Source: CAZLAK01 sp964557545 (GTDB taxonomy: Bacteria > Bacillota > Desulfotomaculia > Desulfotomaculales > Pelotomaculaceae). Taken from it: a stretch of 64,000 nt of DNA. The stretch covers positions 43,178 through 107,177 of the forward strand of contig CAZLAK010000002.1 in NCBI GenBank assembly GCA_964557545.1. The letters run 5' to 3'. Under the pieces are notes generated by a model. The model saw only the letters and a program-made list of their open reading frames with translations, had not been told where the DNA came from and searched no databases. Positions 51,612-60,320 of the stretch are shown here, one piece after another; position 1 is the stretch's first letter; every line of letters starts with the position of its first letter. A program made the translations under genes and the position numbers.

Positions 51612-53621
51612 TTAGCGGGCTAAGAGCGCTTCCAGTCTCTTTTCGGCCGGGGGACGCACCTCCAGCGCGTCTTCTACGTAGGCGCGCAAGACCTCGGCCA
51701 CGCCCCAGGCCTGGGCCGGACAGCCGCGCGGCCGGTGCGGCCAGTCGCCGTCAAAGATTTCCGAGATATAGCCAATGCCGGCCTCATCCAAGTGTTCGGC
51801 AAAGGGCCGCAAAATCTGCTGTGCCAGCTCCCGGCTCTGCCGGCTGTAGCCGCAAGCGCGCCGCAAAGCGGTGACAAAAGGCCCCATAAGCCAGCTCCAG
51901 GCCGTGCCCTGGTGGTAGGCGCCGTCGCGGGCCAGCTGGTTCCCTGCATAGGTGCCCCGGTAGGCGGGGTGCCGGGGGGAGAGGCTGCGGATGCCGTACG
52001 GGGTGTAGAGCTCCCTCCAGACCGCGCGCACCACTTCCCTGGCCGCCCCGCCTTCTACCGGGGCAAACGGCAGGCTCACTGCCAGCAGCTGGTTGGGGCG
52101 CAGGCTGTCGTCGGCGCCGTCTTCGGTTATGACGTCGTACAGGTAGCCTTTTTTGCACCAGAATTTCTCTAAAAAGGTTTCCCGCACCTTCTGTAAATGG
52201 ACGTTTTGATTAAATTTTTCCCCGCGCAATTTCGACAGTTTTTCCAAAAAGGTAAGGGCATGGCACCAGAGGGCGTTTACCTCCACCGGCTGGCCGTGGC
52301 GCGGCGTCACCACCCAGTCGCCCACCTTGGCGTCCATCCAGGTGAGCTGCACGCTAGGGGAGCCGGCCCGCAAGAAACCGTCTTCGCCGGGGGCAATACC
52401 GTAGTCGGTGCCTTCGGCGTAATAACCGGCAATTTCTCTTAAGACGGGATAGATTTCGTGGCATATAAAATCCAGGTCGGCCGTGTATTCTAAATACTTG
52501 TAGGCGGCGTAGAAGAACCACAGGGATGCGTCTACGGAATTGTAAAGGGGTTCTTTTAAGTCGCCCCAAAAAGCGTTGGGCACCAGTCCCCGCCGGCACA
52601 GGCGGGCAAAGGTGGAAAGAATTTGCCTGGCTTCCTCAAAGCGGCCGGTAACCAGGGTAAGCCCCGGCAGGGAGATCATCGCATCGCGCCCCCAGTCGTT
52701 AAACCAGGGGTAACCGGCCACTACCGTAGTTGAGGCGGTGGACCGGCGGCGCACTAAAAAAGCGTCGGCGGCTAAAGCAAGGCGGCTGACCATGGGGTCG
52801 TCCACGTCCGCCCGGGCCAAAAGACTCCTGACACGCCGCCTTTCTTTGGCCAGCAGTTCTTCCCAGTTGCTAACCTCAACAGGGCCCTGGGTCGACGCGG
52901 CCAAGGCGAACAGCGCGGTGCTATCCGGCTCTGCTGCCGCCTCAAAAAAGCCGGGCATGTAGTGATCCTCGCGCGGGTCCTCGCCTCGCTCTTCCTCCAG
53001 AGCATAAAACATGTCCTCGTACCAGCAGCTGAGCGGGCGGTAAGCCGCACCGCAGCAGGTGAGGTAGAGCTCGGGCAAACCCTCCCGGCCGCGCAACGTA
53101 ATACCGCCCGGTATTTCTCGCTGGACAAAATTTATTTCGCCTTTTTTCGTAATGTAGTGGTAGCCGCGGCAGTTGACCAGCGGGGTAAGGCGCAGCACGC
53201 ACTTTTCTTTGGCACTGTTGGTTATGCGGTAGAGGACCACCACCGTATTCTGGCCGTAAACGGTGAAGACAGTTTTTTCTAAAATGATTTCCGGTAAACT
53301 GTAGACAAAAGTGGGGAAGGGGTCAAAGTGCACGCGCACCAGGTGGACGTAACCTAAGTCGGCCGGCCCGTTCACTGTTTCGTTGGCCGCCGTGTTATAC
53401 GTCACCCCGCCGCATTCCACCCGCTCGTCCACTTTAGCCAGGTGCAAAGTGCGCCCGGCGGGCGGGTCGTGAGCCGCTACCAAGAGGCCGTGGTATTTTC
53501 TTGTATTGGCACCGATTAAGGTGCCGGCCGCATAACCGCCCAGCCCGTTGGCAACCAGCCACTCTTTCTCCGTGCCGCGCTTAAAGTCGCGCCAGCTGTC
53601 CGGCCCAAAGCTGTACAACAC
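51612..53621 (-). CDS. Glycogen debranching enzyme, amylo-alpha-1,6-glucosidase type
   Basis: 669 aa. N-terminal domain (EWLVANGLGGYAAGTLIGAN, RKYHGLLVAA) and C-terminal (alpha/alpha)6 catalytic domain with TVVAGYPWFNDWGRDAMISL, where the acidic residues act. Releases glucose from branch points. TTG start. It suggests glycogen storage; the ROK kinase next door would phosphorylate the glucose. Confidence 0.93.
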   Translation of the reverse strand: MLYSFGPDSWRDFKRGTEKEWLVANGLGGYAAGTLIGANTRKYHGLLVAAHDPPAGRTLHLAKVDERVECGGVTYNTAANETVNGPADLGYVHLVRVHFDPFPTFVYSLPEIILEKTVFTVYGQNTVVVLYRITNSAKEKCVLRLTPLVNCRGYHYITKKGEINFVQREIPGGITLRGREGLPELYLTCCGAAYRPLSCWYEDMFYALEEERGEDPREDHYMPGFFEAAAEPDSTALFALAASTQGPVEVSNWEELLAKERRRVRSLLARADVDDPMVSRLALAADAFLVRRRSTASTTVVAGYPWFNDWGRDAMISLPGLTLVTGRFEEARQILSTFARLCRRGLVPNAFWGDLKEPLYNSVDASLWFFYAAYKYLEYTADLDFICHEIYPVLREIAGYYAEGTDYGIAPGEDGFLRAGSPSVQLTWMDAKVGDWVVTPRHGQPVEVNALWCHALTFLEKLSKLRGEKFNQNVHLQKVRETFLEKFWCKKGYLYDVITEDGADDSLRPNQLLAVSLPFAPVEGGAAREVVRAVWRELYTPYGIRSLSPRHPAYRGTYAGNQLARDGAYHQGTAWSWLMGPFVTALRRACGYSRQSRELAQQILRPFAEHLDEAGIGYISEIFDGDWPHRPRGCPAQAWGVAEVLRAYVEDALEVRPPAEKRLEALLAR

Positions 53622-53688
53622 TCAAGCTCCCCTTTCCCGCCCCTATCATAAGCCGCTAAAAACAAATTTATTCGCCCCTGACAGTGTT

Positions 53689-54660
53689 TTAAGCGCTTTT
53701 TGCGGTTAGGGCCAGGTAAACCGCTCCCAGCACCCCCGCACGCCCGCCCAAGGCGGCCGGCACTATACCCCCTTTGGCCGCCGGCCCCAGCACGCCGCGG
53801 CGCGCCTGCCGGCAGATCTCTGCAAAGAAAAATTCACCCGCTTCCATCACCCCGCCCCCCAGCACCACCAGGGAAGGGCTCAAGAGGTTGATAACATTGG
53901 CCAGTGCCACCCCGAGGTAGCGGGCTGCCTCTTTCATCACCAAAAGGGCCTCTTCGTCGCCCGCGGCCGCCGCAGCCGCCACTGCCGCGGCCGTCACACC
54001 CTCTATCCTGCCGCCGGCCGCGGCCAGTATGCCCTGGCCGGCACCGCCCTCCACCATTTCCTTCGCTTTGCGGGCTATGGCCGTGCCGGAAGCCAGAGCT
54101 TCTAAGCAGCCGCGCTTGCCGCAGCGGCAGGGGGGTCCGTCCGGCAGTACAACCGTATGGCCTATTTCGCCCGCCCCCCCAAAAGAACCGCGGTAGAGCC
54201 GGCCGTTTAGAATAAGCCCGCCGCCGATGCCGGTGCTCACAGTTACGTAGACCATGTTTTCTGCTCCCCGGCCCGCCCCGTAGGCGTGCTCCCCTAAAGC
54301 GGCCAGATCGGCGTCGTTCTCCATATAAACGGGTATACCCGTTTTCTCTTCCAGAACGGCCCTAAAAGGCACGTTGTGCCAGCCCAGATTGGGCGCCGTG
54401 TGCACAACACCGCTCGCCGCGTCCAGAGGCCCCGGCACGCCCACACCCAGGGCGGCCAAACGGCACCCGTCCACCCCGGCCTCCTGCTGCACGTGCTTTA
54501 AAGTGGCAAGTATGCGCTCCACCACGTGCAGCATCCCTCCGTCCGCCTCGGTCGGCACTTTGACTTCGGCCAGCACCTGTCCGCCGGCGCCGGCCAGGGC
54601 CGTGCGTATCTTAGTGCCGCCCAAATCAACCCCCGCCACGTACCACCCGCCGCAAATCAT
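53689..54660 (-). CDS. ROK-family glucokinase
   Basis: 323 aa. VAGVDLGGTKIRTALAG, catalytic ENDADLAALGEH, zinc motif CRCGKRGCLEALASG. ATG 54660 with GGGGGTG upstream. Phosphorylates glucose freed by the debranching enzyme upstream. Confidence 0.93.
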   Translation of the reverse strand: MICGGWYVAGVDLGGTKIRTALAGAGGQVLAEVKVPTEADGGMLHVVERILATLKHVQQEAGVDGCRLAALGVGVPGPLDAASGVVHTAPNLGWHNVPFRAVLEEKTGIPVYMENDADLAALGEHAYGAGRGAENMVYVTVSTGIGGGLILNGRLYRGSFGGAGEIGHTVVLPDGPPCRCGKRGCLEALASGTAIARKAKEMVEGGAGQGILAAAGGRIEGVTAAAVAAAAAAGDEEALLVMKEAARYLGVALANVINLLSPSLVVLGGGVMEAGEFFFAEICRQARRGVLGPAAKGGIVPAALGGRAGVLGAVYLALTAKSA

Positions 54661-54679
54661 CCCAGCACCCCCTTTAGCC

Positions 54680-55489
54680 TTAGATCGGCCGGCCAAATAC
54701 AAATTTCTCCAGGGCCTCCACTACGCCCTCGCCGTAAGGCAAGCGCGTCACGTAATCGGCACTCGCCTTTACTTTTTCCCCGGCGTTAGCTACTGCAACG
54801 CCTATACCGGCGTATTCGATCATCTCCAGGTCGTTGTAGCCGTCGCCGATGGCCATAACTTCTTCTCTGGCTGCCCCGCACAGGCGGGCAAGGCAGGAGA
54901 GGGCTTCGCCCTTGGTAGCGAGGGGGTGAGAAAACTCCAAAAAGCGGGGCTTGGACTTGACAATGTGCACCCTGCCGTCAAAAACCGGGGTGAGTTCCTC
55001 CTGTATCTTGTCCAAAAGGGGCTCGTCAGCAATAGCCAGGACCTTTAGAGGATCGCGGTCAAAGTACTGCAAAAAGTCGCCCACCACCTCGAGTTTTACC
55101 CCGGCAAAAGAGGCGTAGCGCCTGCCTTCCGGCGTGTCACGCTCCACTAAGAGGCGGTCGTCCAGGTAGCCGTTCAGGTGGCAGCCGTACCGGCGGAGGC
55201 AGCCGATCACTTCTCTGGCCGCTTCCAAGGGCAGCGGGCGGTAGATCAGCACTTCTCCGGATAGGGAGTTTTTTACCAGAGCCCCCTGGTAAGTGATGAG
55301 CGGCACGTCGATGCCCAGCTCGGCGGCAAAGGGAACTGCCGAACAGTACATGCGCCCGGTAGCTATGGTAAAGCACACACCGGCGGCGCGGGCCGCAGCT
55401 ACCGCCTCTTTTACTCTGGGAGAAAGCTTTAAGTCTGGGGCCAACAGGGTATCGTCCAAGTCCACCGCCACCAGCTTAATGCCCGGCAA
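54680..55489 (-). CDS. Cof-type HAD hydrolase
   Basis: 269 aa. Motif I AVDLDDTLLAPD, motif II TIATGRM, motif IV GDGYNDLEMIEYAGIGVAV. Sugar-phosphate or FMN phosphatase likely. The TTG at 55489 has GGGGG 8 bases upstream; the GTG at 55498 overlaps that site. Confidence 0.92.
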   Translation of the reverse strand: MPGIKLVAVDLDDTLLAPDLKLSPRVKEAVAAARAAGVCFTIATGRMYCSAVPFAAELGIDVPLITYQGALVKNSLSGEVLIYRPLPLEAAREVIGCLRRYGCHLNGYLDDRLLVERDTPEGRRYASFAGVKLEVVGDFLQYFDRDPLKVLAIADEPLLDKIQEELTPVFDGRVHIVKSKPRFLEFSHPLATKGEALSCLARLCGAAREEVMAIGDGYNDLEMIEYAGIGVAVANAGEKVKASADYVTRLPYGEGVVEALEKFVFGRPI

Positions 55490-55615
55490 AAAGATCACCC
55501 CCGATAAAAATATTGCAGCATGGCCGCTTAAATTCTAAAGGCCCAAACTTGAAAACTGCCGGACTGTGCTAAAAAGTTTCGTTTAAATTGCCGGCCCTGC
55601 CAAAAAACACCCCGC

Positions 55616-57454
55616 CTATTCCGGGCGGCCGTGAAAGTAATCGTATACGGCGCGGGCCGCTCTCTTGTTCATTCCCTTTACAGCGGCCAGTTCCTCCAGA
55701 GATGCTTTTTCGATCTCCTCCAGCGAGCCAAAGGCCGCCAGCAGCGAGCGCCGGCGGGCAGGGCCAATGCCCTCAATTTCGTCCAGAACGGACCGCAAAA
55801 GGACCCGCCCGTGCAGCTTTCGGCCGTAAGTGTGGGCAAAGCGGTGGGCCTCGTCGCGCAGCCGCTGCAAGAGCTGCAGGGCAGGCGAGTTGGCCGGGAG
55901 CACGAGCGGCTTTTCTCTGCCCGGCAAGTATATGCGCTCTTCGCCTTTGGCTAAAGCGGCGGCCGGAATGTGCCCAAAACCGGCATCAATCATGGCCTGC
56001 CTGGCTGAAGACAGTTGGCCTGCACCGCCGTCGACAACTACCAGTTCGGGCAAACGCCCAAAGCCGCCGTCCCTTTTTGTCCCGCCTCCGCTTTTGGCGC
56101 GGGCAAAGCGGCGGCGCAGCACTTCGGCCAGCCAGGCGCAGTCATCCAGGCCGGCGCTCTGGCGTATCCTAAAACGCCGGTACTGGCGGGGTGCGCTCAC
56201 ACCGGCCTCAAAAACCACCATGGAGCCTACCGCTTCCTTTCCCCCCGTGTGAGAAATATCGTACCCCTCGATGCGCTCGGGAGGGGCGGGCAGCCCCAGC
56301 TCACGAGCCAGAAAGACCAGAGCGCGGGCCGCTTCTTCCTCGGCTTGAGTTTTTGGTTTCATCTCTTCTAAGGCCAGCCGGGCGTTTTGGCGCGCCAGCT
56401 CTACCAGCTTTTGTTTTTCTCCCCGGCGGGGGGTTAAAAGGCGCGCTTTGCCGCCTCTAAGACCGGCCAGCCACTGTTCGAGAAGCGGCATTTCCTCGCC
56501 GGGAGAACATGAGAGCAGGATTTCTTCGGGCACGCAGGCTGCACTGCCGTAGTACTGCTTTAAGAACGAGGCCATGGCTTCTTCTTCGGCGGCTGTGCCG
56601 GTTACCGCCAGGCGGTAGCTATCCTTCCCCACCAGAAGACCTCCGCGCACAAAAAATACTGCCGCTGCCGCCCCGCCTTCACCGGCGGCCACGGCCACCA
56701 CGTCGCGGTCGGCAAAATCTCCTAAAACGGCCACCTGTTTTTCGGTCACTTCTGAGATTGCCCGGATTTTGTCGCGCAGCGCGGCAGCCCGCTCGTACTC
56801 CAGCCGGCGGGCAGCTTCCTCCATTTGTTCCTTGAGCTGCCGGACCACGCTGTTCTCCTTTCCCTCCAAAAAGAGGACTGCTCTTTCAATGTTCCGGCGG
56901 TAATCCTCTTCGCTGACCAGCCCGCAGCAGGGAGCGGTGCAGTAGCTCAGGTGGTAGTTGAGGCACGGCCGGCTGCGGGCCGGCGGCTCCTTTTGGCGGC
57001 AGGTGCGGAAAGGGAAGATCTTGCGCAAAAAGCGTAAGGTTTCGTGTACCGGCCCCAGCCTGGTGTAGGGGCCGAAGTAGCGCGAGCCGTCGTTGGCCCG
57101 GCGGCGCGTGATTTCTAAGCGGGGGAAGCGCTCGGCCAGCGTGACCTTTAAGTAGGGGTAGCTCTTGTCGTCCCGCAAAAGGACGTTGTAACGCGGCCGG
57201 TGCTTTTTGATGAGGTTTTGCTCTAAGATCAGCGCTTCCAGTTCAGAGGCGGTGACGATGCAGTCCAGGCCGGCGGCATGGCCGAGCATGGCCTGCACTT
57301 TGGGAGAGTGACTGGCCCCGGTCTGAAAGTAAGAGCGCAGCCGGTTTCTCAGCACCGCCGCCTTGCCCACGTAAATCACCGCCCCGTCCGCGTCCAAAAA
57401 CAGGTAGACGCCCGGCGCCTGCGGGGCCAGAACCGCCTTTTCTTCCAGTTTCAA
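55616..57454 (-). CDS. uvrC: UvrC, nucleotide excision repair endonuclease
   Basis: 612 aa. GIY-YIG nuclease domain (GVYLFLDADGAVIYVGKAAV), UVR motif (EEAARRLEYERAAALRDKIR), RNase H-like domain (EGYDISHTGGKEAVGSMVVF), C-terminal helix-hairpin-helix pair (IEGIGPARRRSLLAAFG). The TTG at 57454 lies behind GGGGGAGGAGG, 31 bases after the uvrA stop; a longer frame to 57607 is inside uvrA and rejected. Confidence 0.96.
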   Translation of the reverse strand: MKLEEKAVLAPQAPGVYLFLDADGAVIYVGKAAVLRNRLRSYFQTGASHSPKVQAMLGHAAGLDCIVTASELEALILEQNLIKKHRPRYNVLLRDDKSYPYLKVTLAERFPRLEITRRRANDGSRYFGPYTRLGPVHETLRFLRKIFPFRTCRQKEPPARSRPCLNYHLSYCTAPCCGLVSEEDYRRNIERAVLFLEGKENSVVRQLKEQMEEAARRLEYERAAALRDKIRAISEVTEKQVAVLGDFADRDVVAVAAGEGGAAAAVFFVRGGLLVGKDSYRLAVTGTAAEEEAMASFLKQYYGSAACVPEEILLSCSPGEEMPLLEQWLAGLRGGKARLLTPRRGEKQKLVELARQNARLALEEMKPKTQAEEEAARALVFLARELGLPAPPERIEGYDISHTGGKEAVGSMVVFEAGVSAPRQYRRFRIRQSAGLDDCAWLAEVLRRRFARAKSGGGTKRDGGFGRLPELVVVDGGAGQLSSARQAMIDAGFGHIPAAALAKGEERIYLPGREKPLVLPANSPALQLLQRLRDEAHRFAHTYGRKLHGRVLLRSVLDEIEGIGPARRRSLLAAFGSLEEIEKASLEELAAVKGMNKRAARAVYDYFHGRPE

Positions 57455-57485
57455 CGCGCCAAAACACCTCCTCCCCCAAAGCGCG

Positions 57486-60320
57486 CTAAATGAGCGGGCC
57501 GCGCGGCCCTTTGGCCAAAGCTCCCCGCAAAAACTGACCGGTGTACGACGCCTCCACCGCCGCCACCTCTTCCGGCGTGCCGGCGGCCACCACCCGCCCC
57601 CCGGCATCCCCGCCCTCGGGCCCCAGATCGATGACGTAATCGGCGGTTTTAATCACGTCCAGGTTATGCTCGATGACCACCACGGTATTCCCTCCCTCCA
57701 CCAGGCGGTGAAGGACCTTTAAGAGCCGGTAAACGTCGTCGGCGTGCAGCCCCGTGGTGGGCTCGTCCAGGATGTAAAAAGTGCGCCCGGTGGAGCGCCG
57801 GGAAAGTTCAGTGGCCAGCTTGACCCGCTGGGCCTCGCCGCCGGACAGAGTGGTGGCGGGCTGGCCCAGCCGGATGTAGCCCAAGCCCACGTCCTGCAGG
57901 GTCTTTAAGCGGCGGTAAATGCGGGGGATGTTTTTAAAAAACTCGGCGGCGGTGTCCACGGTCATGTCCAGGACGTCGGCTATCGATTTGCCCCGGTACT
58001 TTACCTCCAGGGTTTCCCGGTTGTAGCGCAGGCCTTTGCACACCTCGCAGGGGACATAGACGTCGGGCAAGAAGTGCATCTCAATCTTGATGATGCCGTC
58101 GCCCCGGCAGGCCTCGCAGCGCCCGCCCCTGACGTTGAAGCTGAAGCGCCCCGCTCTATAACCCCTTACCCGGGCCTCCGGCACCTGGGCAAAGAGGTCG
58201 CGGATGTCGTCAAAAGCGCCGGTGTAGGTGGCCGGATTGGAGCGCGGCGTGCGCCCGATGGGCGACTGGTCGATATCGATGACCTTGTCCAAGTGCTCAA
58301 TACCGCGCACGCCCCGGCAGCGGCCCGGGGAAGCCCTGGCGCCGTGCAGTTTTTGGGCCAGGTAACGGTAGAGAACGTCGTTGACGAGCGTACTCTTGCC
58401 GGAGCCGGAAACGCCGGTAACGCAGATAAAAAGCCCCAAGGGAAAGGCCACGTCGATTTCTTTTAAGTTGTTCTCGGCCGCCCCCAGCACTTCCAGCACC
58501 CGCCCGTCCGGGCGGCGGCGCACCTGCGGCACCGGGACGGCCTTTTGACCGCTCAAGTACTGGCCGGTGACCGAGTCTTCTGCGGCCATTATGTCGTCCA
58601 GCGTGCCGGCAGCCACCACCCGGCCGCCGTGCTCGCCGGCGCCGGGCCCTATGTCTATGACGTAATCGGCCGAGCGGATGGTTTCCTCGTCGTGCTCGAC
58701 GACAATTAACGTGTTGCCCAGATCTCTTAAACGCATTAAAGTCTCTATGAGCCGGCGGTTGTCCCGCTGGTGAAGCCCGATGCTGGGCTCGTCCAGGATG
58801 TAGAGCACCCCTGTCAGCCCCGAGCCTATTTGGGTAGCCAGGCGAAGGCGCTGGGCCTCCCCGCCGGATAAAGTGCCGGCCGGCCGGTCCAGCGTAAGGT
58901 ATTCCACCCCCACGTTAATTAAAAAGCCTAAACGCTCGTCGATCTCTTTGAGTACGCGGCCGGCAATGGCCCTTTCCCGTTCTGTGAGCTCAAGACCGGC
59001 TAAAAAGCGCCTGGCCTCTGACACGGACTTGGCCGCCAGCTCGCTTATAGAAAGTCCTCCGACTTTGACGGCCAGGGCCTCGGGCTTAAGCCGCGTCCCC
59101 CGGCAGGCCGGGCAGGGCAGGGTGCGCACGTATTTTTCCAGTTCCTCCCGCTGCGCTTCCGAGGACGTCTCCCGGTAGCGGCGGCTCAAGTTGTTGATCA
59201 CTCCCTCAAAAGGCATGTACATATCGTGGCGGCGGCCGTAAACGTCCTCGTAAGTAAAACTGAGGCAACGGCCGCCCGTGCCGTAGAGAACGGTGTTTAA
59301 GTGCTCGGGCGCCAGGTCCTTAACTGGAGTATAAAGGCTAAAACCGTAGTGGTCGGCCAATGCTTCCAGGTACTGGTATGAATAGCTGCCCCGGTGCCAG
59401 CCGGAAATGGCCCCCTCGGCAATGGAAAGAGAGGGGTCGGGGATGACCAGCTCGGGGTCCACCTCTTTCACCACGCCCAGGCCTGTACACTGCGGACAGG
59501 CTCCAAAAGGGCTGTTAAAGGAAAAAAGGCGCGGGGAAATCTCGCCAATGCTCACCCCGCATTCCGGACAGGCAAACTTCTCGCTAAAGAGGATCTCCTC
59601 CCCGCTGCCCAGCGCGGCCAGCGCCAGCCCCCCGCCGTACTTCACGGCCGTCTCCAAAGAATCGGCCAGCCGGCCGGCTATCCCGGGCCGGACAATAATC
59701 CTGTCCACCACCGCTTCAATGGAATGCTTTTTATTTTTGTCCAGCTTTACGGGGGATGAAGACTCCACCACTTCCCCGTCCACCCTGATACGCACAAAGC
59801 CGCTCTTGCGGGCTTCTTCGATAACCCTGGCATGTTCTCCTTTCTTGCCGCGCACCAGCGGCGCCAGAATAGTGAGCCGCGTCCCTTCGGGAAGCGAGGA
59901 AAGCTGGTCCACCATCTGGTCCACCGTCATGCGGGTCACCGGACGGCCGCAGGACGGGCAGTGGGGCCGCCCGACGCGGGCGTAGAGGAGGCGCAGGTAA
60001 TCGTAGATCTCGGTGACCGTGCCCACCGTGGAGCGGGGGTTGTGGCTGGTCGTCTTCTGGTCGATGGAAATGGCCGGGGAGAGCCCCTCAATGGCGTCCA
60101 CGTCGGGCTTTTCCATCTGGCCTAAAAACTGGCGGGCGTAGGCCGAAAGCGATTCCACGTAGCGCCTCTGCCCCTCGGCGTAAATGGTGTCAAAGGCCAG
60201 CGAGGACTTGCCCGACCCGGAGAGCCCTGTTATGACCACCAGCTTGTGGCGCGGGATCACTACGTCGATGTTTTTTAAGTTGTGGGCGCGGGCACCCCGT
60301 ACAACAATGGCGTCCTTCAA
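57486..60320 (-). CDS. uvrA: UvrA, excision repair damage-recognition ATPase
   Basis: 944 aa. Two ABC modules (Walker A GLSGSGKSSLAFDTIYAEG and GVSGSGKSTLVNDVLYRYL), signatures LSGGEAQR twice, zinc-finger Cys pairs (CPECGV...CPQCTG; CEACRG...CEVCKG). TTG start behind GGAGGAGG, overlapping the uvrB stop by four bases. Confidence 0.97.
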   Translation of the reverse strand: MKDAIVVRGARAHNLKNIDVVIPRHKLVVITGLSGSGKSSLAFDTIYAEGQRRYVESLSAYARQFLGQMEKPDVDAIEGLSPAISIDQKTTSHNPRSTVGTVTEIYDYLRLLYARVGRPHCPSCGRPVTRMTVDQMVDQLSSLPEGTRLTILAPLVRGKKGEHARVIEEARKSGFVRIRVDGEVVESSSPVKLDKNKKHSIEAVVDRIIVRPGIAGRLADSLETAVKYGGGLALAALGSGEEILFSEKFACPECGVSIGEISPRLFSFNSPFGACPQCTGLGVVKEVDPELVIPDPSLSIAEGAISGWHRGSYSYQYLEALADHYGFSLYTPVKDLAPEHLNTVLYGTGGRCLSFTYEDVYGRRHDMYMPFEGVINNLSRRYRETSSEAQREELEKYVRTLPCPACRGTRLKPEALAVKVGGLSISELAAKSVSEARRFLAGLELTERERAIAGRVLKEIDERLGFLINVGVEYLTLDRPAGTLSGGEAQRLRLATQIGSGLTGVLYILDEPSIGLHQRDNRRLIETLMRLRDLGNTLIVVEHDEETIRSADYVIDIGPGAGEHGGRVVAAGTLDDIMAAEDSVTGQYLSGQKAVPVPQVRRRPDGRVLEVLGAAENNLKEIDVAFPLGLFICVTGVSGSGKSTLVNDVLYRYLAQKLHGARASPGRCRGVRGIEHLDKVIDIDQSPIGRTPRSNPATYTGAFDDIRDLFAQVPEARVRGYRAGRFSFNVRGGRCEACRGDGIIKIEMHFLPDVYVPCEVCKGLRYNRETLEVKYRGKSIADVLDMTVDTAAEFFKNIPRIYRRLKTLQDVGLGYIRLGQPATTLSGGEAQRVKLATELSRRSTGRTFYILDEPTTGLHADDVYRLLKVLHRLVEGGNTVVVIEHNLDVIKTADYVIDLGPEGGDAGGRVVAAGTPEEVAAVEASYTGQFLRGALAKGPRGPLI